NCBI RefSeq assembly: GCF_014898155.1
Contig: NZ_CP062938.1
Coordinates: 1,736,001-1,800,000 of the forward strand
Direction of reading: 5' to 3'
Origin: Bifidobacterium eulemuris
GTDB lineage: Bacteria; Actinomycetota; Actinomycetes; Actinomycetales; Bifidobacteriaceae
Length of the DNA stretch: 64,000 nt
A program made the position numbers and the translations under genes. The number at the start of each line of letters is the position of its first letter. Within the stretch, counting starts at the first letter, position 1. Below are positions 48,323 through 57,757 of the stretch, piece by piece. Under the pieces are notes generated by a model. The model ran no database searches. It worked only from the letters and a program-made list of their open reading frames with translations, and was not told the origin of the DNA.

Positions 48323-50541
48323 GCGTTCGCATCCTTCTTGCGATGAAATTGGCGCCACAGTCCGAGCGCGCCCAGCAGCACGGCGAAACCGATGATCACG
48401 AATCCGCTCATGTCGCTGATGCGCAGCACGCTGGTGATGGGCGTGTTCTGGGTGGCACCGAAGGCGTTGCCATCGCGGTCCTGCAAGGCGATGGTCGCGG
48501 TGGCGGATCCGGAGGTGGAGACGCGGATGGTGAAGGTGACCTGCTCCTCGCCCTTCGCAGGCACGGTGACGTCCGCGATGCGTGAGGTGACGATCTGCAT
48601 GGAATCGGTCAGGGACGAGACGCGCACGCGCACGGCGTACGGCAGCGTGTTGCTGACGGTCACCGGCATCTGCGCGGATTCGCTCACCACGGTCACCGAT
48701 TCGGAGGGTGTGATGGTCACCGAATCGTACAGTGTGTTCGACAGCAGCTGCAGCCCTTCGGTCATCTGCGTGCGCGCGGCGCTGCCGTCCGCGGCGCCCA
48801 GCGCGTGCAGGGCCATGATGTCATGCGCGCTTAACAGCATGGCGATCCATTCGTCGGCGCTGGTCGACTCCCTGGACCGCGAGCCTGAATCGTTGCCGTC
48901 GGTGGTGTCGGCGTCGTCCAGAATGGCCGTGCGCAGGCGGGTGATGTCGCTGCGCGTCGCCCCCAGCGTGGCCAGTGTGCCGGCCAGCGCGTCCGTGGCG
49001 CTTTGATCGCTATTGCCGACCTGATCCATATCCAACTCGTCATACGCTTCGGCGGCCGCCATCGTGCTCAGATCGGTGAGGGACAGCCATGAGGCCTGCT
49101 CCACGGCGCTCATCAGCTGGTTGATCCATTCGGCGTCGGCGTCGGCGTCCAAGGTGACCAGCAGGTTGCGCGACGTGTAGGGCTGCTCCATCTGGTAGAA
49201 CGCGCTTTGCGCCATGAACCGCGCGAGCAGGCCGGCGTCGGTGGTCTCGGCCGTGGTCGTCTCGCTGAGGGCCTGTCCCTTGGCCAGTTTGCCCAGTTCG
49301 CGCTGTTCGCTGAGCACGGTCACGTCGCCGGCGTTGGTGTGCACCGTATAGGTGCCGGTGTGCACGGTGTCGGTTTCGTCCTGGTCGAAGGAGGCCGTGG
49401 CGATCACCGTGTCGTATCCCTGCTGCGCCGCCTGGTTGAGCGCCTGCGCGCTCCAGTCGCGTTCGCCTTGCCAGGCGTAGGTGGCGGCCGAGGCGTTCTC
49501 ATCGCCCAAAGCCGTTCGGTAGAGGGCCTGCGCCGCCTGCGCGTTCCACTGATCGGTGGAGACGCCCGCCTGCGTGTAGGCGTCGGCGTCGTCGTAGGCG
49601 GCGTAGTCGGTGATGTCGAATGTGCCGGGTTGGGTGATGCCCGCGACCTGCGGCGGCATCTGCACCGCGTTGAGATACGACGGGTCGGCGACGATCTGCA
49701 GCATCGGATGATTGGCGAAGGCCTGTTCGCGGGCTTTGACGGCTTTGCTGTCTTCGGTGCCGAGCGTCACGACGGCCTGCGCGGCCTTGTCACGCGCGGC
49801 GGACGCCGTCTCCTCGTCATCCGCGCCGTCGATATCGCCGGAGATGAGATCGTCGATCGCTTCGTCGTCGGTCTGCCATTGGTCGCTGGTCAGCGGCATG
49901 GCCACGGTCAGTCCCATGGCGGGCGTCTGCTGCATGGACAGTCCGTCCGACGAACGCGTCAGAAAGGTGTGGAGGAACTCGGTCGACTCCTGCGTCTGAT
50001 AGGTGATGCGCAAGGGCTTGGGTCCCCAGGTGGCGATGGAGCTGAGCGCGGTCTGCGCGCTGTCCACGTCGAGACTCACCGTGGCGGACTCTCCGATCGC
50101 GAGGGTCGGGACCTGAACCGTGCCCAACTCGTTGGGGGTGGGGATGTTCGCCTGTCCGTCCGCCCAATCCTGAATATCCGTGCGCGAAACGAAGGTGTAC
50201 GCCGCGTTGGTGGAGACGGTGAGCGTGCCCGCCGGCAGGTCCTGTTCCGTACGGTTGGTGACGGTGGCGACGAGATGGTAGCCGGATGTCGAGCTGACCA
50301 CGGCGGTGGACTGGTCGATGGTGATGGTGCTGGCATCGGCGACATCGGTTTGCGTGGTCTGCGTGGTCTGCGTGGATTCCGCCTGCGAGGTTTCGCCTTC
50401 ATCGCCGTATGCGGGCGGGGCGCCGAGCATGCCGATGGACAGCATGGCGGCGCAGACGAACGCGCATGCGGCGGCACCCAGCCGGTGGAATCGTGACGCG
50501 TTGCGGTTTCGTCCGTGCGTGGGGAAAGCTGGTAGGGTCAC
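48319..50541 (-). CDS. DUF6049-type secreted, membrane-anchored protein
   Basis: 740 aa from a GTG whose first base overlaps the Nudix stop (GTGA). Signal peptide (AAACAFVCAAMLSIGMLG...) ending in APPAYGD, a large extracytoplasmic part with Ig-like domains near both ends (VVSSTSGYHLVATVTNRTEQ and MPVTVSNTLPYAVRVRV, each cut or short), and one C-terminal helix (FVIIGFAVLLGALGLW) with a basic tail. It corresponds by position to mycobacterial Rv3909, between a mutT-like gene and murJ. Function unknown. It is probably an envelope partner of MurJ. Confidence 0.82.
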   Translation of the reverse strand: MTLPAFPTHGRNRNASRFHRLGAAACAFVCAAMLSIGMLGAPPAYGDEGETSQAESTQTTQTTQTDVADASTITIDQSTAVVSSTSGYHLVATVTNRTEQDLPAGTLTVSTNAAYTFVSRTDIQDWADGQANIPTPNELGTVQVPTLAIGESATVSLDVDSAQTALSSIATWGPKPLRITYQTQESTEFLHTFLTRSSDGLSMQQTPAMGLTVAMPLTSDQWQTDDEAIDDLISGDIDGADDEETASAARDKAAQAVVTLGTEDSKAVKAREQAFANHPMLQIVADPSYLNAVQMPPQVAGITQPGTFDITDYAAYDDADAYTQAGVSTDQWNAQAAQALYRTALGDENASAATYAWQGERDWSAQALNQAAQQGYDTVIATASFDQDETDTVHTGTYTVHTNAGDVTVLSEQRELGKLAKGQALSETTTAETTDAGLLARFMAQSAFYQMEQPYTSRNLLVTLDADADAEWINQLMSAVEQASWLSLTDLSTMAAAEAYDELDMDQVGNSDQSATDALAGTLATLGATRSDITRLRTAILDDADTTDGNDSGSRSRESTSADEWIAMLLSAHDIMALHALGAADGSAARTQMTEGLQLLSNTLYDSVTITPSESVTVVSESAQMPVTVSNTLPYAVRVRVSSLTDSMQIVTSRIADVTVPAKGEEQVTFTIRVSTSGSATATIALQDRDGNAFGATQNTPITSVLRISDMSGFVIIGFAVLLGALGLWRQFHRKKDANA

Positions 50542-51269
50542 TCGTCAGCCTGCCTGTTCATTTTGCGTGCGTACAGCCACGCGATGCGGCGCTCGTTGGG
50601 GTAGCTCAGCACGTCGTCCAGATCCTTGAAATCCACCCAGATCGCATCCTCGGCCTCATGGTCCGGATCGCCTTCGACGGTGAGTTCGCCGCCGATGCGT
50701 TTGAGCGCGAAATGGTGCACGAGTTTGTGCACGCGTTGCGTGGTGCCGGTGAACCAGTAGTCGATGGTGGCGATGGAGTCGATCACCTCGCCGAGGATCC
50801 CCGTCTCCTCATGCACTTCGCGCACGGCGGTCTGCTGGGGCGTCTCGCCCTTTTCGATATGACCTTTCGGCAGGCACCATTCGAGATGCCCGCTGCGCGA
50901 ATGCCTGGCGATGATCGCCACGCGGCCCTGATCGTCGAACACCAGCCCGCCGGCGGAGTATTCGCGGACCACCGGCAGTTCCTGCGCATCCAACGAGGCG
51001 AAGGTGGTGGGGCCGTCCGACGATCGGCGGCGCGGCATCATCTTCGGTGTGGGACCGGATGGCGTGGGCGTCGAGCTGGAGGCCTGCGTCTCGTCTTGCG
51101 CGGCTTGCGTCGCGTCCGGAGTGTCGCCGGACCCACGCACGGTGATGGAGGCGGCGAACGTCGTCCCATCCGCGGATTGCGAGGTGTACAGCAGGCGATC
51201 TTGGGTATAGTTGTCCGCGGCATCGGCGGCATGTGCGAGCATGCGGGCGAGGTCGGCGGGCGTAATCAT
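50538..51269 (-). CDS. Nudix hydrolase
   Basis: 243 aa from ATG 51269 (AAGGTGG upstream). Nudix box G(5)E(7)REVHEETGILGE, seen as GHIEKGETPQQTAVREVHEE. An N-terminal extension of about 95 residues, Ser/Thr/Pro-rich in its centre, is not part of the fold. It may hydrolyse nucleoside diphosphate derivatives; the substrate is not predictable. It starts the Nudix-DUF6049-murJ operon, the same order as mutT4-Rv3909-mviN of Mycobacterium. Confidence 0.87.
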   Translation of the reverse strand: MITPADLARMLAHAADAADNYTQDRLLYTSQSADGTTFAASITVRGSGDTPDATQAAQDETQASSSTPTPSGPTPKMMPRRRSSDGPTTFASLDAQELPVVREYSAGGLVFDDQGRVAIIARHSRSGHLEWCLPKGHIEKGETPQQTAVREVHEETGILGEVIDSIATIDYWFTGTTQRVHKLVHHFALKRIGGELTVEGDPDHEAEDAIWVDFKDLDDVLSYPNERRIAWLYARKMNRQADE

Positions 51270-51354
51270 GCTACCCACCTTACTCAACTGTGTGTGCAGG
51301 TGGGGTAACGGTATGCTGGTAGGGCAGAAAAAAGACAGCCAGGAAGGGTGCCAA

Positions 51355-52773
51355 TTGGATTTCGAAGTATGGCCCGAAGCCATCGAACTTGGTCGACTGT
51401 TCGCTGAACAGGGGTATGAGCTGGCGTTGGTCGGCGGGCCGGTGCGTGATGTGCTGCTGCGCCGCCCCAGCCATGATCTGGATTTCTGCACCTCGGCCAA
51501 ACCCGAGGAATTCGAACCGATCCTGCGCCGTTGGGGCCATGACGGCTTTTGGGATATGGGCCGCAAATTCGGCACGCTGGGCGCCATGCGCCGACGCGCC
51601 GACGGCACCGAAGTGCAGGTGGAGGTCACCACCTACCGATCCGACACCTACGATCCCGACTCGCGCAAACCCGAGGTCAATTACGGCGACACGCTCGAAG
51701 GCGACCTGTCGCGTCGCGACTTCACCGTCAACGCGATGGCGCTGCGCGTGCCCGACTTGGAATTCGTCGATCCCTTTGGAGGCGCCGGCGATCTGGCCAA
51801 GGGCGTGTTGCGCACGCCGGTCGATCCCGAACAGTCCTTCGCCGACGATCCGCTGCGCATGATGCGCGCCGTGCGGTTCGTAGCCCAGCTGGGCTTCACC
51901 ATCGCCCCCGAAACCGCCGAGGCGATCTGCCGCATGAACGAGCGCATCGCGATCGTCTCCGCCGAACGCGTGCGCGACGAACTGGTCAAACTGCTGCTGT
52001 CCGACCGCCCGCGCGCCGGTCTTGAGGCGCTGGTGGAATCCGGCCTGGCCGACCTGGTGTTCCCGGAGATTCCCGCCCTGCAGTTGGAGATCGACGAGAA
52101 GCACCGCCATAAGGACGTTTTCGAGCATACGATGATCGTGCTGGAGCGGGCCATCGCGCTCGAAACCGACGCGGACGGTCCGGTGCCCGGGCCCGATCTG
52201 ACGCTCCGCTTGGCCGCGATCATGCATGATATCGGCAAGCCGCGCACCCGACGTTTCGAACCCGGCGGCAAGGTGAGTTTCCACCACCACGACGCGGTGG
52301 GCGCCAAAATGACCCGCAAACGGCTTAAGGCCCTGCGTTTCGACCACCATATGGTCGAGGATGTGAGCGAGCTGGTGAATTTGCATCTGCGATTCCACGG
52401 CTATGTGGACGAGCCGTGGAGCGATTCGGCCGTGCGCCGCTACGTCAAGGACGCGGGGCATCTCTACGAGCGTCTGAACCGTCTGACGCGCGCCGACGCG
52501 ACCACGCAGAACCGTCGCAAGGCGGCGGTGTTCGCGCATGCGATGGACGAGATGGAGGAGCGCGTGCGCGTGCTCAAGGAGCAGGAGGATTTCGACGCGA
52601 TCCGCCCCGATGTGGATGGCAACGAGATCATGGAGCTGCTCGGATTGGAGCCCGGCCCCATGGTCGGCCGCGCCTACAAGCATATGCTTGAATACCGCTT
52701 GGATAACGGCCCGGTCGAGCATGACGTCGCCGTCGCCGAACTCAAATCCTGGTACGCCTCGGTCCAGTCATAG
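51355..52773 (+). CDS. CCA tRNA nucleotidyltransferase (poly(A) polymerase family)
   Basis: 472 aa. The nucleotidyltransferase head (VGGPVRDVLLRRPSHDLDFC, with RRDFTVNAMAL and FADDPLRMMRAVRF) and an HD domain (HTMIVLERAI...AAIMHDIGKPRT...). Adds or repairs the 3' CCA of tRNA. A TTG start at 51355 is preferred because AGGAAGGG lies six bases before it and conserved sequence begins there. An ATG at 51313 is possible but overlaps a -10-like TATGCT. Divergent from the Nudix operon, 85 bp apart. Confidence 0.93.
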   Translation: MDFEVWPEAIELGRLFAEQGYELALVGGPVRDVLLRRPSHDLDFCTSAKPEEFEPILRRWGHDGFWDMGRKFGTLGAMRRRADGTEVQVEVTTYRSDTYDPDSRKPEVNYGDTLEGDLSRRDFTVNAMALRVPDLEFVDPFGGAGDLAKGVLRTPVDPEQSFADDPLRMMRAVRFVAQLGFTIAPETAEAICRMNERIAIVSAERVRDELVKLLLSDRPRAGLEALVESGLADLVFPEIPALQLEIDEKHRHKDVFEHTMIVLERAIALETDADGPVPGPDLTLRLAAIMHDIGKPRTRRFEPGGKVSFHHHDAVGAKMTRKRLKALRFDHHMVEDVSELVNLHLRFHGYVDEPWSDSAVRRYVKDAGHLYERLNRLTRADATTQNRRKAAVFAHAMDEMEERVRVLKEQEDFDAIRPDVDGNEIMELLGLEPGPMVGRAYKHMLEYRLDNGPVEHDVAVAELKSWYASVQS

Positions 52774-52811
52774 ACACCCTATATGCCTCTCCCGGCGCGG
52801 TCCTCTTGAAT

Positions 52812-52990
52812 GTCATCCTGAGCGAAGCCGGAGTCGGCCCTTTTTATGTCATCCTGAGCGAAGCCGAGTCGGTCCTTTTTATGTCGTCCTGAGCGAAGGC
52901 GAAGCCAGAGTCGAAGGATCTCCTCAACCTTCGGCGTTACGGATTACGGGATCCTTCGACTCCGGCCCAACGGCCTTCGTTCAGGATGAC
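52812..52990. repeat. Dispersed repeat array after the CCA transferase gene
   Basis: Three direct arms TGTCATCCTGAGCGAAG (near 52811, 52848) and TGTCGTCCTGAGCGAAGG (near 52882), then GTCGAAGGATC and one inverted arm ending TCAGGATGAC at 52990. It is the most expanded copy of the family in this window and lies between convergent genes. Confidence 0.85.
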
Positions 52991-53031
52991 GTGCCTATCG
53001 GCCGGTTGTCGCTCAGGGTGGCGAAATCCGT

Positions 53032-53652
53032 TCAGACGGCGGTGTGCTCGGTGTCTTCGGGCAGATCCGTCATGGAGTCGGCGGCCACGCAGCCTTCGAT
53101 GCTGGTGATCTCAGCGCCGGCCTGCGGCACTTCGTCCGTATCCCTCAAATCGTTGAAGGTGGCGCCGATCACCACGTCGATGAGCTTGTCCTCGCGGGCG
53201 GTCATCACCATGGTCGCATCGGTGAAGTTGGCGGCCAGCGTATACGCTTCGTTGATGGCGTTTTTGCCGAAATACAGAACGGTGCGCGTCACGTTGCTGC
53301 TGGAATAGGTGTCCACCACCTGGATGGTGAAGTTGCGGTTCGCCAACGCGTTGCCGACCGCGCTGCCCAGACCCATATGGTCGGTGCCGTTGCGCACGCG
53401 CACGGTCACCTGGCCGTTGGCCACATAGGTGGCCTTGGTGCCGTCCTCGCCGTCGACGGCGCAGGGCGCGGTGTTGCCGTAATTCGGTTGGACCACGGGC
53501 GATTCCTTCAGTCCGAGTCCGAACACATGGAAGAAGAACAGCAGCGCGATCACCAGAGCCACGGCCAATGCCGCGCCGCTGACCGTGAATACGAGTCGTT
53601 GGCGCTGCCGCACATACTCCTTGCGCGCCTGACGTTCATCATGCTGCGTCAT
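53032..53652 (-). CDS. LytR_C-domain membrane protein
   Basis: 206 aa from ATG 53652 (AAAGGA seven bases upstream). A basic N-terminal segment, one helix (VSGAALAVALVIALLFFFHV, residues about 25-45) and a LytR_C-like extracellular domain (VTVRVRNGTDHMGLGSAVGNAL...TRTVLYFGK). LytR_C domains occur with LCP enzymes that attach cell-wall polymers. This is a stand-alone form common in actinobacteria; role unknown. Confidence 0.8.
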   Translation of the reverse strand: MTQHDERQARKEYVRQRQRLVFTVSGAALAVALVIALLFFFHVFGLGLKESPVVQPNYGNTAPCAVDGEDGTKATYVANGQVTVRVRNGTDHMGLGSAVGNALANRNFTIQVVDTYSSSNVTRTVLYFGKNAINEAYTLAANFTDATMVMTAREDKLIDVVIGATFNDLRDTDEVPQAGAEITSIEGCVAADSMTDLPEDTEHTAV

Positions 53653-53692
53653 ATTCGTTCCTTTGCATCCCGCTTTGCTTGTAACCTTAGCG

Positions 53693-54601
53693 TCACTGGG
53701 TGACGCTGATCGATGGGGCGGCCGGCGCGGTGGCGACGATGATGCGGTCGACCAGCCGTTCGTTCCTCCACACGTCGGTGATGGCCCGCACGGTCCGATT
53801 GTCGGGCGCGAAAGCGACCACAGACGGCCCCGAACCGGAGAGGAAGGCATGCGAGGCGCCGGCGCCCGCGGCCGCGTCGATGGCCTGTCCGCTGCGCGGA
53901 TGCAGGCTGATGGCCGCGCGCTGCAGATGGTTGCTCAACGTGCCGTCCGTTCCCAGATGGTCGAAGGCGGCGTACACCTCCGGCGTGCTCAACTGCGCCT
54001 GATAGGCGCCGACCAACACGTGGCCGCGGAATCCTTGGGCGGCCAGTTCACGCGCCTGCTCGCCGTCGGGTGCGAAGATTTCCAGCCGCTCGCCGAATCC
54101 GGTTCCACGCGCATAGCCTCCAAAGAGGCAGAACGGCATATCCGCGCCCAAGGTGGCGGCTATCTCGCTGAGTCGTTCCAGCGGCCAATCCAACTCCCAC
54201 AGACGGTTCACGGCAAGCAGGGTGGCGGCCGCATCGGCCGAACCGCCGCCCAATCCCGCGCCCACTGGAATACGCTTGGTGATGGTCAGCCCCACATCGG
54301 GATCTCGCCCCGCGGCCTCGGCGATGGCGAACAACGCCAGTACGGCGTGGTTGCGGCGCATGTCGCTGCCCGACGAGGCCAGGTCGCCCAGATGCGCGCC
54401 TTCGATGGACAGCGAGAAGCCAGTGCCGGGCGCTTTCGCGGTGGCGGTGACGGTATCGCACACGCTGATGGCGCAATAGATGGTGTCGAGTTCGTGCCGC
54501 CCACCCCATTCCGCCCGGGGCGCTCCCACATGCAGGGTGAGATTGGTTTTCGCCGGGCAGTCCACACGCACCGTGCGGCCGATGATATCAGTGTCGATCA
54601 T
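53693..54601 (-). CDS. ispE: 4-diphosphocytidyl-2-C-methyl-D-erythritol kinase
   Basis: 302 aa. GHMP kinase ATP loop PVGAGLGGGSADAAAT, N-terminal VDCPAKTNLTLHVG, and the C-terminal LSGSGPSVVAFAP. Fourth step of the MEP isoprenoid pathway. Coupled to rsmA by ATGA, the usual actinobacterial order. Confidence 0.95.
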   Translation of the reverse strand: MIDTDIIGRTVRVDCPAKTNLTLHVGAPRAEWGGRHELDTIYCAISVCDTVTATAKAPGTGFSLSIEGAHLGDLASSGSDMRRNHAVLALFAIAEAAGRDPDVGLTITKRIPVGAGLGGGSADAAATLLAVNRLWELDWPLERLSEIAATLGADMPFCLFGGYARGTGFGERLEIFAPDGEQARELAAQGFRGHVLVGAYQAQLSTPEVYAAFDHLGTDGTLSNHLQRAAISLHPRSGQAIDAAAGAGASHAFLSGSGPSVVAFAPDNRTVRAITDVWRNERLVDRIIVATAPAAPSISVTQ

Positions 54602-55530
54602 CGCTCCGCCTCCTGCGCCGCGGCCGCCAGCGCGGCGAATTCGGTGACGGTGAGCGTCTCGCCCCGGCGGGTCGGATCGATGCCGGCGGACTCGAAGGCC
54701 TCGCCTGGCACCTCATGCTTCAGCGCGGCATGCAGGGTTTTGCGCCGCTGTCCGAAGGCCGCGTCGATCAGGTGGAACACACGGGCGCGCATCTCCTCGT
54801 CGCCGTCCAATCCCAGCTCGGCCGCCTCGGCCGGCGTGTATCGCGTGAAGCGCACCAGTGCGGAATCCACATTCGGCGCGGGCCAGAACACGTTGCGGCC
54901 GATGACGCCCGCGCGTTCCGCCCGCCCGTACCAGGCGAGCTTGACGCTGGGAGTGCCGTAGATCTTATTGCCGGGCGCGGCGGCCAGACGGTCGGCCACC
55001 TCCTTCTGCACCATCACCAGAAAGGAATCGAGGTTGGCGAAGCGTTCCAGCAGGGTGAGCACAATCGGCGTGGCCACGTTGTACGGCAGATTCGCCACCA
55101 GCGTGAATGACCTCTCGCCGGCGAAGTCGGGCAGATTCTCCGGCGTGACGGCCAGCGCGTCTCGGTTGACCACGGTGAGCCGCCCGGCCGCCTGGGGCAT
55201 GAATTCGGCGATGGTGCCGGGCAGACGCTCGGCGACCGGCGGGTCGATCTCCACGGCGGTCATCGTCGCGCCGGTTTCCAGAATCGCCAGGGTCAGCGAG
55301 CCCAATCCGGGGCCGACCTCCATCACGAGGTCGTCGGCCGTGACGCCGGCCTCGCGCACGATGCGGCGCACCGTGCCGGGGTCGATCACGAAGTTCTGTC
55401 CGAACTTCTTGGTGGGGCTGATGCCCGCGTCCGCGGCGATGCGGCGGATGTCGGCCGCGCCGAGCAGACGGCCGGCCTCCTGCGGGCCGGCGGCCGCGGC
55501 GTCATCGTGGTGAAGATCGTTCATGCTCAT
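54598..55530 (-). CDS. rsmA: 16S rRNA dimethyladenosine transferase
   Basis: About 310 aa from ATG 55530 (AAAGGA upstream; an ATG two codons on is possible). KFGQNFVIDPGT, SAM motif VMEVGPGLGSLTL and the target-base motif NLPYNVATP. Dimethylates two adjacent adenosines near the 3' end of 16S rRNA. Lies 50 bp after the Rpf-like gene. Confidence 0.96.
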   Translation of the reverse strand: MSMNDLHHDDAAAAGPQEAGRLLGAADIRRIAADAGISPTKKFGQNFVIDPGTVRRIVREAGVTADDLVMEVGPGLGSLTLAILETGATMTAVEIDPPVAERLPGTIAEFMPQAAGRLTVVNRDALAVTPENLPDFAGERSFTLVANLPYNVATPIVLTLLERFANLDSFLVMVQKEVADRLAAAPGNKIYGTPSVKLAWYGRAERAGVIGRNVFWPAPNVDSALVRFTRYTPAEAAELGLDGDEEMRARVFHLIDAAFGQRRKTLHAALKHEVPGEAFESAGIDPTRRGETLTVTEFAALAAAAQEAER

Positions 55531-55580
55531 GCCTTGCGTTCCTTTGGGCGACGTGCTGTTTCGTTGCTGCGGGCGGTCGG

Positions 55581-57152
55581 CTAGTACCAGCCGACCTCTT
55601 CGGAATGGGCCCATGCCTGCGATGGGCTGCCGTAGCGTTGGGCGATATACGCCAGTCCCCAGTCGATTTGCACGGCGGCGTCGTCACGCCAGTTCGCGCC
55701 GAACGTGGCCATTTTGTCGCCGGGAAGGGATTGCGGGATGCCGTAGGCGCCGGAATAGGGGTTTTCGGCGTACCACAGCCAGCTGGATTCGCGCATCCAC
55801 AGGTTGTACAGGCAGGTCCACTCGTTGCCGGTCCAGCCGCGCTGCGCCGCCGCGCCCGCCGCATAGGTCTGCGCCTGCGCCGGGGTCGGATGCCACAGAC
55901 GCCCCTGCGACGCGTCGCCGCTTGTGGAGCCGCTGGACGACGAACCCCCGGATGACGAACCGCTGGAGGAGTCTCCGGACGAGGAACCACTGGACGAGGA
56001 ACCGCCGGACGACGATCCGCCGGACGACGATCCGCCGGACGACGATCCGCCGGACGACGATCCGCCGGACGAGGAACCGCCGGACGACGATCCGCCCGTA
56101 TTCCCGCCGGAGGATGTGCCTCCGGATGAGGAGCCGCCTGTGGTTCCGGAGTCCGAGTCGCTTCCACCGGTTTCGGAACCGCCGTTTCCGCCAGAGGCGT
56201 CGCCGCTTCCTGAGTCGCTGTCCCCGGCGTCGGACTCGTCCTGTGTGGTGTTCGAACCGGAGTCGGTCTGTCCGTTGCCGGTGTCGGTCGGATCGCTGGT
56301 GGTTTGCGGGCCGACGGCGATGATCTGGTCGACGGCCATACGCGTGACGGTTTCCGACTTCAAGGTTTCCGATTCGGCCACACCGTCCACATAAGTCACG
56401 TCGTAGACCTGCTGTTTCTCGCCGTTTTCGCCTTGCTGGCGGATTTCGCTCTGCCCGGAGGCGAGGTTGGAGTCGATGATGGTCTGCGTGTCGAAGGGGA
56501 TCTCCACCGTGCGCGTCTCCTCGCCGTGGGTGACGCGCTGCACGCGCAGAATCGTCTCGCCATCGTTCCTCTCGACGCTGACGCGATCCTCCTTGTTCAG
56601 CGTGATGCCTTTGGAATCCAGGATCGAGATGGCGGGCAGCTTGCCGTTGGGCGCCACGGAGCTCGTGCCGTCCGCGATGACGGTGACGGGGCCGGATTCG
56701 TTGATCACCAGGCCGCCGGTGAGCTGGTTGTAGACGTTGTCGATATTCACCGTCACCTTGGCGGCGTTGGCGTTGTTCTCCTCGAAGAAGCCGAGCAGCT
56801 GGTCGGCGCTGGTGGCCACGGTCCAGAACGGCACTTCGGTGCCGTCGATGGTGATGGTGGTCTGGTAGGCGCTGCGCACGGTGACGACGGCGTGGTTGGC
56901 GAGCGTCTCGCCGGATGAGGTCTCCACCAGATCATGGGTTTTCACGTCGATGCCCTGCTCCTCGAGCAGTCGGGCGGTGGTGGTCGCATAGGTGATGACC
57001 GTGGTCGTCTCGCCGTTGACGTTCAGCGCCACCGCTTTGCGCGCGGTGATGCCGAATACGGTTCCCGACGACAACACCACGGCGGCCACGCATGCCATCA
57101 CGCGCGCCCGTCGCAGTCGCACAAACCGTTGCGGGGTCCATCGCCGTGCCAT
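55581..57152 (-). CDS. Resuscitation-promoting-factor-like secreted transglycosylase
   Basis: 523 aa. Signal/anchor helix (ACVAAVVLSSGTVFGITA), DUF348/ubiquitin-like modules (NGETTTVITYATTTARLLEE, cut; a second at about 120-190), a G5 domain (about 200-285), a Gly-Ser linker made of GGSSS repeats (about 290-410) and a C-terminal lysozyme-like domain (about 425-523). The predicted catalytic Glu455 is in MRESSW, followed by YSGAYGIPQSLPGDKM. The domain is closer to SLT-like transglycosylases than to the short Rpf domain. Cleaves peptidoglycan glycans. The classic rpfB-rsmA-ispE order supports the call. Confidence 0.9.
   Translation of the reverse strand: MARRWTPQRFVRLRRARVMACVAAVVLSSGTVFGITARKAVALNVNGETTTVITYATTTARLLEEQGIDVKTHDLVETSSGETLANHAVVTVRSAYQTTITIDGTEVPFWTVATSADQLLGFFEENNANAAKVTVNIDNVYNQLTGGLVINESGPVTVIADGTSSVAPNGKLPAISILDSKGITLNKEDRVSVERNDGETILRVQRVTHGEETRTVEIPFDTQTIIDSNLASGQSEIRQQGENGEKQQVYDVTYVDGVAESETLKSETVTRMAVDQIIAVGPQTTSDPTDTGNGQTDSGSNTTQDESDAGDSDSGSGDASGGNGGSETGGSDSDSGTTGGSSSGGTSSGGNTGGSSSGGSSSGGSSSGGSSSGGSSSGGSSSGGSSSSGSSSGDSSSGSSSGGSSSSGSTSGDASQGRLWHPTPAQAQTYAAGAAAQRGWTGNEWTCLYNLWMRESSWLWYAENPYSGAYGIPQSLPGDKMATFGANWRDDAAVQIDWGLAYIAQRYGSPSQAWAHSEEVGWY
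55950..56110. repeat. Coding minisatellite in the Rpf-like gene
   Basis: Nearly perfect 15-bp repeats, CCGGACGACGATCCG and variants, encode the Gly-Ser linker. The plus strand stays open across them (PPDDD repeats), which is a by-product of the repeat. Copy number could vary by slippage in multiples of five residues without breaking the frame. Confidence 0.8.
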
Positions 57153-57351
57153 AGTCCTCTTTCCATTCGCGAGCGGTACGGCTTACATCGTAATGGCCGG
57201 GGCTGTCCGACGCCGGATAATCGCGCCAGCGTCCCCAATGTGCCCACAACCCATGAGTCTTCGCCATATCCGCGCTTTCGCCGCCAACACACCGAACGCC
57301 AGCGGAGCGTGGCGTGGCGCGTCGCCAAAGCCGTCACGGACGAACCGGTCG

Positions 57352-57510
57352 AGGCGCTATAACAAGTGCGCGTGGGAACGAACAGACCTCACCTTAGACG
57401 ATCTGTTCGAAACCGGCGCTCTACAAGCGCGCGTGGGAGCGAACCGCAACAAGACACAGAAGAACTGCGCCAAAGGCGCTCTACGGGCGTGCGTGGGAGA
57501 GGAGTCCGGC
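57352..57510. repeat. Three direct repeats of about 35 bp
   Basis: GGCGCTATAACAAGTGCGCG (57353), GGCGCTCTACAAGCGCGCG (57414) and GGCGCTCTACGGGCGTGCG (57476), each continuing GTGGGAGCGAAC or similar, spaced about 61-62 bp. No credible coding frame. Confidence 0.65.
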
Positions 57511-57757
57511 ATCTCCAACCGGTACGGTGCCGGCACAGGTTGGAAAGAATTCCACACCCGTGTCTCTTATCCCGGTGCCACCGAATACTGAGAGCCACCA
57601 GACGCGCAATTTGGCCCATAACCCCGGAAGACCCTGGAGCCTGAGGAGCGGACCGTGATCTTTCTCGAGCGGATCCGCGGCCATCTGGCCGTCGTCCCCC
57701 GAGAAGCCGGATGCGACGTTGTGGGGCCGAGGGTGAGGCTGGTCGGATTGAGTCCAA

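Noticed and set aside
55924..56394. PPDDD-repeat protein on the plus strand
   Set aside because: Arises from the 15-bp repeats that encode the Gly-Ser linker of the Rpf-like protein on the other strand. The true gene has signal peptide, G5 and catalytic domains.
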